Source: Clostridiales bacterium (lineage in GTDB: Bacteria > Bacillota > Clostridia > Christensenellales > Aristaeellaceae). Taken from it: a DNA stretch of 10,453 nt. Of this stretch, positions 1 to 7,761 are shown piece after piece. Each line of letters begins with the position of its first letter. Positions within the stretch are counted from its first letter, which is position 1. Below the pieces are notes generated by a model, which saw only the letters and a list, made by a program, of their open reading frames with translations, ran no database searches and was not told the DNA's origin. The DNA is taken from assembly GCA_019409045.1 (NCBI GenBank), contig DXVG01000036.1:1-10453 (forward strand), written 5' to 3'. The translations under genes were made by a program, and so were the position numbers.

Positions 1-111
1 CTTTCGTGGACCGCGGGGAGATTCGTTCCCGGCGCGTATTGGAACGCGGCTGGGCGCTCCCGCGCGCGTAGCGGCCTTCTGACTGCCGGCGGCCGCGGCG
101 CGGGGCGGCGC

Positions 112-1098
112 TCAGCTCAGGCTCGACATGGCCGAGCCGCAGCGCGGGCAGATGGAGCCGGAGCTTCGGCAGGTCGTGCCGCAGTTGGAGCAGGTCGAGA
201 CCGCGCCGCAGCATCCGGACGTGGCCTGCGTGCCGGGGCAGGCCACGCTCCTTCCGGCGAAGGTGGTGGTCGCGCCGTTTTCGGCGCTCACCTGCTCAAA
301 CGCACAGCTCGACTGCGGGAAAAGGGGCAGCGAGAAAAACTCGTCACACACCGATTCCGCGTATTCCTCGGCGGGCGGGATCTCGCAGAAGCCGTAGGTG
401 GGCACCATGATGTCCACCTCCGCGATCACCTTGAGCACGATGGTGACGCAGATGGTGATCTCAAAGGTGCAGTTGCCGATGTAAGTGCCGGAAACGCAAA
501 TCGCGCTCACAAGGCTCTCCAGCGTGAAGGGTATGATGGAATCCTCGGGGATGCACAACAGCACATCGCGGTCCACCTGCAACACCGCCTGGCCGATCCA
601 CTCCTGGCACCGCTGGTCGGTGAACAGCACGTCGATGGGCACGTCCACGGTCGCCTTCACGCGGGCGAACTGCGGGCGATCGCACAGCCTTTCGACGCAC
701 AGGTTGGTGATGCGGCCCTTGGTGGTCGAGGAGCGGCAGCTCTCAAACGTCCAGGTGCCGCAGGGCGAGGGCAGCGGGCAGGGGCTGTTTTCCGCGTTCT
801 CCACGGCCTGCTCGTGCGTGATCGGCGCGCCGCAGGCGTCGCAGGTGCAGCTGCATTCGTTGCCCGAGCAGGTGCAGTTGCAGTTGACGTTGCAGCCCGT
901 GCGGCAGTCGCCCGGAAGCACGGGAACGATGTTGGAGATGACGATCTTCTTGTCGTCGAGCTGCTCCTGACTCATGCAGGAATCGTAGACGTTCTTGACC
1001 TGGATGCACACGCGCTTGTCGAGCCCGTTGAGCACGTTCCCTGCGACCGCGCCCGGGCTCGATTCCGCGTTTGCGTTCTTATAGCTGTAAAAAGACAT
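112..1098 (-). CDS. Cysteine-rich protein with C-terminal zinc ribbon, spore-coat-like
   Basis: Protein of 328 residues with 32 cysteines (about 10%). Nine of them fall in residues 65-89, mostly as C-x-C and C-x3-C steps. Residues 145-262 form a beta-rich core ending in VPTYGFCEIPP and a CDEFFSLPLFPQ segment. I associate this core with conserved clostridial cysteine-rich proteins of unknown or coat-related role; this is recall, not a search. Residues 303-320 make a C-x2-C-x10-C-x2-C zinc ribbon. There is no signal peptide or membrane segment, so it is probably made and kept in the cytosol or mother cell. The ATG start is supported by AGGAGG at 1107-1112, 8 nt upstream. A sigma-K-like promoter precedes it, and the operon terminator at 1189-1212 separates it from ribF. 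A disulfide-cross-linked coat component is plausible; a metal-binding protein is the alternative. The reading frame is certain, the function is not. Confidence 0.85.
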   Translation of the reverse strand: MSFYSYKNANAESSPGAVAGNVLNGLDKRVCIQVKNVYDSCMSQEQLDDKKIVISNIVPVLPGDCRTGCNVNCNCTCSGNECSCTCDACGAPITHEQAVENAENSPCPLPSPCGTWTFESCRSSTTKGRITNLCVERLCDRPQFARVKATVDVPIDVLFTDQRCQEWIGQAVLQVDRDVLLCIPEDSIIPFTLESLVSAICVSGTYIGNCTFEITICVTIVLKVIAEVDIMVPTYGFCEIPPAEEYAESVCDEFFSLPLFPQSSCAFEQVSAENGATTTFAGRSVACPGTQATSGCCGAVSTCSNCGTTCRSSGSICPRCGSAMSSLS

Positions 1099-1142
1099 GG
1101 GCCATTCCTCCTTGACTGGAATGTGGGCCGTCGCCCACGCTG

Positions 1143-1180
1143 CATACTATGACCGGGGGAGGAAATGGTTCGAGGCGGCG
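1143..1180 (-). promoter_or_regulatory. Candidate sigma-K-type promoter of the cysteine-rich gene
   Basis: On the minus strand the -10 region reads GTCATAGTATG (catactatg at 1143-1151 on the plus strand), one base from the Bacillus sigma-K -10 consensus GNCATANNNTA. An AACC at 1177-1180 supplies the AC of the -35 element, 16 nt before CATA, which is normal sigma-K spacing. The predicted start near 1136 leaves a leader of about 38 nt that includes the AGGAGG. No good TTGACA/TATAAT pair is seen in this gap. The site is short and degenerate, and sigma-E recognises a related -10, so the assignment is tentative. Confidence 0.4.
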
Positions 1181-1188
1181 ATGGGCGC

Positions 1189-1212
1189 AAAAAAATCCCC
1201 CCGAAGGGGGGA
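1189..1212 (-). terminator. Intrinsic terminator at the end of the rimP-ribF operon
   Basis: On the minus strand this is a perfect 7-bp stem (TCCCCCC / GGGGGGA) with a TTC loop followed immediately by seven T. It lies about 75 nt past the ribF stop and before the promoter of the next minus-strand gene. It therefore ends the operon and insulates the cysteine-rich gene. Confidence 0.9.
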
Positions 1213-1280
1213 CGGGATGCTGGCAGGGTCAACAGACAGCCAAGGCCTTGTCAACGCCCTGGTTCCCCGAAGGGGGGACG
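1199..1280. repeat. 16-bp direct repeat flanking a repeat-element remnant
   Basis: CCCCGAAGGGGGGACG occurs at 1199-1214 and identically at 1265-1280, bracketing the remnant at 1228-1262. The left copy is part of the operon terminator. The right copy forms a shorter hairpin (TCCCC-GAA-GGGGA, 1264-1275) without a T-run. Sixteen bases is long for a target-site duplication, but duplication of the terminator arm around an inserted element fits. Confidence 0.7.
1228..1262. repeat. Internally deleted remnant of the intergenic foldback repeat
   Basis: Positions 1228-1242 match 4133-4147 of the full copy at 14 of 15 bases. Positions 1248-1262 match its right end 4303-4317 at 14 of 15. Only five bases (1243-1247) separate the two, whereas the full copy has 155 bases between them. 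The order and orientation of the two ends are kept, which indicates an internal deletion of the same element rather than chance similarity. Confidence 0.7.
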
Positions 1281-1285
1281 AAGCG

Positions 1286-1837
1286 TCACAGCGCGAGCAG
1301 GCGCTCGGCGCGCTCCTGCCGGCCGGAGGCGAGCAGCCGGCGGATGAGCGTGGAGGAGACCAATTCGCCCTGGTCGTACACGGGCGGCACGATCACGGCG
1401 GCGAAGTCGAGCCTGCGCCCCACCTCCCCGATCAGCCGCGCGTCGCCCTCGCCGCGAAAGCCGAAGCGGTGGTTCTCGCCGACCACCACGGCCACGGCGC
1501 GCATCTGCGCGGTCAGGCGGCGGATGTAGGCCTCCGCGGGCATCGCCGCGACCTCGCGCGTAAAGCGGCGCACGAGCGCGTAGTCCGCGCCCAGGCGGGC
1601 GAACTTTTCGCACCGTTCCTCCAGCGTGGTCAGCTGCGCGGGCGCGCGCGCGGGGTCGAGCACCTGGAGCGGATGCCGGTCGAACGTACACACCACGCAG
1701 TCCGCGCCCATGTCCGCGGCGATGGCGTGCGCGCGGCGGATCAGCTCCGCGTGGCCGATGTGCACGCCGTCGAACGTGCCCAGCGCCAGCACCGACGCCG
1801 CGCCCCTGTATTCCCGTTCACTGTGCAATATCTGCAA
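1286..1837 (-). CDS. ribF: FMN adenylyltransferase (FAD synthetase), RibF without the riboflavin kinase domain
   Basis: Transfers AMP from ATP to FMN to make FAD in the cytosol. The 183 residues show the whole nucleotidyltransferase domain: GTFDGVHIGH (20-29, HxGH-type signature), VVGENHRFGFRGEG (118-131) and SSTLIRRLL (161-169). Usual bacterial RibF is about 310 residues with a C-terminal riboflavin kinase beginning near GRPY. Here the stop falls exactly where that domain would start. Reading beyond the stop gives no kinase-like sequence, only the terminator and a repeat remnant. The start is TTG (1835-1837) with AGGAGG at 1843-1848, 15 nt after the truB stop. Either a naturally monofunctional enzyme or a truncation; riboflavin kinase activity must then come from elsewhere in the genome. 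Confidence 0.9.
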   Translation of the reverse strand: MQILHSEREYRGAASVLALGTFDGVHIGHAELIRRAHAIAADMGADCVVCTFDRHPLQVLDPARAPAQLTTLEERCEKFARLGADYALVRRFTREVAAMPAEAYIRRLTAQMRAVAVVVGENHRFGFRGEGDARLIGEVGRRLDFAAVIVPPVYDQGELVSSTLIRRLLASGRQERAERLLAL

Positions 1838-1848
1838 GGGGGCCTCCT
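1835..1848 (-). promoter_or_regulatory. ribF: Ribosome binding site and TTG start of ribF
   Basis: AGGAGG at 1843-1848 lies 5 nt before TTG at 1835-1837 on the minus strand. No ATG or GTG with comparable spacing exists before the HxGH motif, so this site decides the start. Confidence 0.8.
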
Positions 1849-1852
1849 TCGC

Positions 1853-2739
1853 TCACCTGAGCAGCATCGCGCGAAAGCGCACCGAGCCGTCCGCCTGCGG
1901 CGCGCCCACGCCCGCGAACGCCTCGCCCACATACACGCGCACGGCGCTCGCCTCCGGCGCGGGCGCGTCCAGCCAGTCGGGCCGCAGGGGCATGCCGTTG
2001 CGCACAGCGGGGAGGCGGCGCGCGTCCACGCGCACCGCGGGCAGGTGGCCGATCGCCGCGTCCATGGGCGTCAGGCGCGCGGCAAGGCCGTCCGCGCCCA
2101 GCGCGTCCACATCCTCGAGCGTGAGCGCATTTTCCAGCGTGAACGCGCCCGCGCGCGTGCGCCTGAGCGCGGCCATGTGCCCGCCGCAGCCCAGCGCCTG
2201 CCCGATGTCGTGGCAGAGCGTATGTACACGCCCCTGCCGCAGTCCACCTCCAGCCGGAAGCGGTTGTCGCCCAGCGCCCCGGTCAGCCGCAGGCCGTCCA
2301 CGCGACAGGCGCGCGGGGCCACCTCCACGCTCTGGCCACGCCGCGCAAGCTCGTACAGCCGCCTGCCGCCGCGCTTGACGGCCGAGTACATGGGCGGCGT
2401 CTGCAAAATATCGCCGGTAAAGCGCGCCAGCACCGCGCGCACGTCCTGCTCGGTCACGCGCGCATCGCTGGTGGAGAGCACCTGCCCGGTGGCGTCCTGC
2501 GTGTCGGTGACCACGCCCAGCTTGAGCTCGGCCACATAGGTCTTCTGTTTGTCGATGATGTAGTCGAAAAGCCGCGTGGCCGCGCCCACGCAGATGGGCA
2601 GAACGCCCGTAGCCATGGGGTCGAGCGTGCCGCCGTGGCCAATGGCCGTGCCGCGCGGCAGGCGCTTTCGCACAAACACCACGCAGTCGCTCGACGTCCT
2701 CTCCGGAGGCTTGTCCAGCACGAGAAAGCCGTCCATCAT
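1853..2739 (-). pseudogene. truB: tRNA pseudouridine(55) synthase, frameshifted
   Basis: TruB makes the pseudouridine at position 55 in the T-loop of tRNAs. The first frame (from 2739) holds residues 1-174, including GHGGTLDPMATG (34-45) with the catalytic Asp40, KTYVAELKLG (66-75) and VDCGRGVYIR (165-174). The sequence then turns into arginine-rich nonsense ending at 2071. The expected continuation (CHDIGQALGCGGHMAALRRTRAG) is present from about 2214 in another frame and runs to the TGA at 1853-1855. The break is at 2212-2220 on CGCTCTGC. An ancestral CGC TCG CTC TGC (Arg-Ser-Leu-Cys) losing one GCTC unit would give this exactly. Restored length is about 296 residues, normal for TruB. The start overlaps the nrnA stop (ATGA). 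A sequencing or assembly error is as likely as a true mutation, since the rest is well conserved. Confidence 0.85.
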
Positions 2740-3710
2740 CGCGCTTCCCCCAGCACGTCTTCGATCCTGCGCAGCACCATGTCCAGCGCCTCGTCCACGC
2801 CGCGGTCGATGGTGATGCCCGCGGCCCGCTCGTGCCCGCCGCCGCCCAGCGGTGCGGCGACGTCGCGCGCCACGTTGTGCGGGGCCACGCTGCGCAGCGA
2901 GAACTTGGTGGAGCGCCCGTCCTCCTGCTCAGTGGCGAGCACGGCGATCTCCACGCCCTCGATCTCGATGAGGAAGTTGATGATGCGCTCGGTGTCGCAG
3001 CGCAGCGCGCCCGCGCGGCGGAACATGTCGTTGGTCACGCGCGCGTAGGCCACGCGGCCGGAGACCACCATGTCCGAGAGCGCATAGCCGAGCAGCCGCG
3101 TGCGCGAGAGCGTGCGCAGCCGGTAGATGCGGCGGGTGATCTCGTCCACGTCCGCGCCCGCGCGCACGCAGGCCGCGGCGGCCTCGAACGCGTCCGCGGT
3201 GGTGTTTGCGTAGTTGAAGTTGCCCGTGTCGGAGGACACGGCGGCGAACAGGCAGGTGGCCATCTGCGCGCTGAGCGGCACGCCCAGCGCCTCGATCAGC
3301 AAAAGCGCCATCTCGCCCGTGGCCGCGCGATCGGGCTCGACGTGGTTGAGCTGCGCGAACAGGGGGTTGCTCTCGTGGTGGTCGAGCAGCGCGCGGTCGG
3401 GGCAGGCCTCAAACAGCGCGCGGTTGTCGCCGAGCATGTCCGGCGCGCTCACGTCCACCGCCAGCGCGCACGCGGGCGCAAAGGGCGGGCGGTCGTCCTC
3501 CACCACGCACTCCTGGCCCGGCAAAAAGCGCAGAAACTGCGGCAGTCCCCCCGGCAGGCACGCGCAGGCGCGCTTGCCCAGCGCGCGCAGCGCCAGCGTC
3601 AGCGCGATGCACGAGCCGCAGGCATCGCCGTCGGGCGCGCGGTGGCCGAACACCGCAATGTCGTCCCGCGCAAGCAGCCACGCCGCCAGTTCACGAATCG
3701 TCGCCGTCAT
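2736..3710 (-). CDS. nrnA: DHH-family phosphoesterase, NrnA-type oligoribonuclease / pAp phosphatase
   Basis: Likely degrades nanoRNAs from RNA decay and dephosphorylates 3'-phosphoadenosine 5'-phosphate in the cytosol, as Bacillus NrnA does. The 324 residues, a typical length, carry the DHH metal-binding motifs in order: DGDACGS (27-33), DVS (86-88), DHH (110-112) and SSDTGNF (159-165). The C-terminal DHHA1 domain has GGGGHERAAG (289-298). All expected metal ligands are present. The ATG at 3708-3710 lies 20 nt inside the end of rbfA, and the TGA overlaps the truB ATG by 4 nt, so translation is probably coupled on both sides. The place between rbfA and truB is standard in Clostridia. Cyclic di-AMP phosphodiesterases share the domain pair but usually carry extra domains; context favours NrnA. 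Confidence 0.92.
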   Translation of the reverse strand: MTATIRELAAWLLARDDIAVFGHRAPDGDACGSCIALTLALRALGKRACACLPGGLPQFLRFLPGQECVVEDDRPPFAPACALAVDVSAPDMLGDNRALFEACPDRALLDHHESNPLFAQLNHVEPDRAATGEMALLLIEALGVPLSAQMATCLFAAVSSDTGNFNYANTTADAFEAAAACVRAGADVDEITRRIYRLRTLSRTRLLGYALSDMVVSGRVAYARVTNDMFRRAGALRCDTERIINFLIEIEGVEIAVLATEQEDGRSTKFSLRSVAPHNVARDVAAPLGGGGHERAAGITIDRGVDEALDMVLRRIEDVLGEAR

Positions 3711-4059
3711 GGCCCCTGCCCTCGTCTTCCCGCAGCAGCTTCTGTATGCGCGCCGCGTATTCTATGTTGGTGTCCATCTCAAAGATCAGCTCCGGCACAT
3801 AGCGCAGCTCCACCCGCCTGCCCAGCTCCCGGCGGATAAACCCCGCCGCGGACTTGAGCGCGGCCATCATGTCCTTGCGCCTTTCCGGCTCGAGCACGCT
3901 CACGCGCACCTTGCAGTAGCGCAGATCGCGCGTGACTTCGGCGCGCACGATGGACCATGTGCCGCCGATGCGCGGGTCGTGTACCTCGTCGCGCAGTATG
4001 CGGTCGAGCTCGCGCGCGACCTCGGCGCTGATGCGGTCGATGCGGTCATAGCCTGGCAT
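3691..4059 (-). CDS. rbfA: 30S ribosome-binding factor A
   Basis: RbfA binds the immature 30S subunit near the 16S 5' end (helix 1 region) and helps late maturation and cold adaptation. The 122-residue protein has the KH-like RbfA fold. Family signatures include RISAEVARELDRIL (9-22), the DPRIG turn (28-32), VRVSVLEP (51-58) and the RVELRYVPELIFEMD strand region (82-96). The start is ATG 4057-4059 with AGGAGG (4065-4070) 5 nt upstream. The frame stays open a further 38 codons, but those lie in the repeat region and are not RbfA-like. The tail is short and acidic (EDEGRGHDGDDS). It overlaps nrnA by 20 nt. Upstream it is separated from infB by 338 nt of structured repeat with no evident promoter, so it probably depends on read-through. 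Confidence 0.95.
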   Translation of the reverse strand: MPGYDRIDRISAEVARELDRILRDEVHDPRIGGTWSIVRAEVTRDLRYCKVRVSVLEPERRKDMMAALKSAAGFIRRELGRRVELRYVPELIFEMDTNIEYAARIQKLLREDEGRGHDGDDS

Positions 4060-4117
4060 GCGTTCCTCCTGACTGCGGCTTTTGCCGCTGAAAATCGGGC
4101 GTTGCGGCACAGCGCCC

Positions 4118-4337
4118 CAGTATGTTGACAAAGTCAACAGACTGCCAGGGCGTTGAGAATGCCCGCAAGGCAAGGAAGCGAGCCTGCAAACGAGGGAGTT
4201 TACACGGACGTAAGTGACCGCGGTTTGCAGGCGAAGCTGACGCAGGAAGCAAAAATCACTTCCGCTTGTTTTTTTCGGAGGTGATTTTTGCGTTTGCGGG
4301 CTTTGTCAACGCTCTGGGGCGTTCCGGCGGAACGCCC
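4118..4337. repeat. Hairpin-rich intergenic foldback repeat between infB and rbfA
   Basis: This non-coding block fills most of the 338-nt infB-rbfA gap. It holds nested inverted repeats. (a) A perfect 7-bp hairpin TGTTGAC-AAA-GTCAACA at 4123-4139. (b) A long outer stem pairing 4145-4169 with 4293-4317: 21 Watson-Crick pairs, 2 G-U and 2 mismatches over 25 positions. (c) Inside it, a perfect 10-bp stem GCCTGCAAAC (4182-4191) with GTTTGCAGGC (4223-4232). (d) A 16-bp stem at 4249-4264 with 4276-4291. (e) Just right of the outer stem, a 9-bp hairpin with a GGC loop at 4317-4337. A further weak 7-bp hairpin at 4097-4117 borders the left side. The first 54 bases recur at 10400-10453 (51 of 54 identical) and both ends recur at 1228-1262. 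There is no ORF or transposase. It looks like a MITE-like or REP-like dispersed element that folds as a three-way junction. The remainder of the gap (4338-4397) shows nothing specific. Confidence 0.85.
4249..4291. terminator. Bidirectional terminator-like hairpin inside the repeat
   Basis: A 16-bp stem (GCAAAAATCACTTCCG with CGGAGGTGATTTTTGC, one G-U pair) encloses an 11-nt loop that is T-rich on the plus strand. On either strand the GC-richer core (CACTTCCG / CGGAGGTG) is followed by ATTTTTG, so it could work as an intrinsic terminator in both directions. It lies in the operon between infB and rbfA and might cut transcription of rbfA, nrnA, truB and ribF. The T-run is only five bases, so strength is uncertain. 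Confidence 0.5.
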
Positions 4338-4397
4338 GCGTTGCTTTTTCGTTAGGGGTTTTCACAGCCCCAGCGGATTTGACATTCGGGGAAGGGG

Positions 4398-7151
<2,754 letters not shown>

Positions 7152-7193
7152 TTGGTTTATGCCCTCCCGATCGTAATGTGTAGGCGTAATATG

Positions 7194-7502
7194 TCAACCG
7201 GTCTCCCGGTCAAACAGCTCCGCAACGCGCCGCGCCATGCCCTCGTCCAGCACGGCCACGGCCATGCGGCCCTGACGGCCCACGGCCTCCCCCAGGCCCT
7301 CGGCCGCGTACAGCCGCGCCGCGTGGCTGCGGCAGGCGTTTTCAAGCATCTTGCGCGTGTTGGGCCCGGCCCCGGCGTCGATCACCGCCAGGCGCGACCG
7401 GCCCGAGCGCACGGCCTCCGCCGCCGCGTTCGCGCCGAAGGCGAGCCTGCCCGCGCGGGCGCACAGGCCGAGCATGCCCAGCGCCCTACTGGCCGCGTTC
7501 AA
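7194..7502 (-). CDS. ylxQ: L7Ae-family K-turn RNA-binding protein YlxQ
   Basis: Small L7Ae/L30e-fold protein of 102 residues, close to the 100 of Bacillus YlxQ. Family features: LGMLGLCARAGRLAFGANAAAEAVRSG (7-33), LAVIDAGAGPNTRKMLENAC (38-57), and the C-terminal strand and helix MAVAVLDEGMARRVAELF. Members of this fold bind kink-turn RNA; the target of YlxQ is not settled. I start it at TTG 7500-7502 because GGAGG (7509-7513) sits 6 nt upstream and the length then matches the family. The frame is open 29 codons further, but those residues are Arg-rich and overlap ylxR out of frame. The gene overlaps the end of ylxR by 17 nt, suggesting coupled translation. Confidence 0.88.
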   Translation of the reverse strand: MNAASRALGMLGLCARAGRLAFGANAAAEAVRSGRSRLAVIDAGAGPNTRKMLENACRSHAARLYAAEGLGEAVGRQGRMAVAVLDEGMARRVAELFDRETG

Positions 7503-7761
7503 GCTGCGCCTCCAGAGCGTCGAACACCTCGGGGGAGATCGCCGTCTCCAGCGCCCGCTCGAGGGCGCGCGTCTTGCGGGCGCGCGCAAAGCACTCGGGG
7601 CTGGGGCAGATATACGCGCCGCGGCCCGGCGCCTTGCCCTTAAAGTCTATGTGCGCGTCGCCCTCCTGGGGCTTGACCACGCGCAAAAGCTCCGCCTTGG
7701 GCCGCATCTGGCGGCAGGCGACGCACATGCGCATGGGTATCTTTCTGGGCTTGAGCGGCAT
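7486..7761 (-). CDS. rnpM: YlxR family RNA-binding protein (RnpM, RNase P modulator)
   Basis: A 91-residue basic protein with both YlxR signatures: RMCVACRQMRPKAELLRVV (11-29, CxxC at 13 and 16) and GRGAYICPSPEC (47-57, Cys52 and Cys57). The four cysteines could bind a metal, though many family members lack some of them. Work in Bacillus subtilis identified YlxR as RnpM, which binds and modulates RNase P RNA; transferring that role here is inference from homology and synteny. The ATG at 7759-7761 overlaps the nusA stop by one base (TGATG), so translation is probably coupled; the local Shine-Dalgarno is weak. ylxQ begins inside its 3' end. Confidence 0.93.
   Translation of the reverse strand: MPLKPRKIPMRMCVACRQMRPKAELLRVVKPQEGDAHIDFKGKAPGRGAYICPSPECFARARKTRALERALETAISPEVFDALEAQLERGQ

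Noticed and set aside
1..111. Possible gene or terminator at the left edge
   Set aside because: Only GC-rich sequence with short palindromic GC runs. There is no T-run, no supported frame and no ribosome binding site.
1097..2539. Plus-strand open frame of 480 codons across ribF and truB
   Set aside because: Shadow of conserved minus-strand genes in GC-rich DNA; it crosses the operon terminator and has an arginine-rich, domain-free translation.
2071..2739. Programmed frameshift in truB
   Set aside because: There is no slippery heptamer, stimulatory Shine-Dalgarno or pseudoknot at 2212-2220, and TruB is not known to use recoding. A 4-base loss or an assembly error is simpler.
4060..4173. A 38-residue N-terminal extension of RbfA
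   Set aside because: The frame is open, but it lies in the repeat and intergenic region, is not RbfA-like, and AGGAGG at 4065-4070 clearly marks the ATG at 4057-4059.
4118..4337. Riboswitch, or CRISPR array, in the infB-rbfA gap
   Set aside because: I recognise no riboswitch consensus, and there are no regularly spaced direct repeats. Recurrence of the same sequence behind unrelated genes fits a dispersed repeat better.
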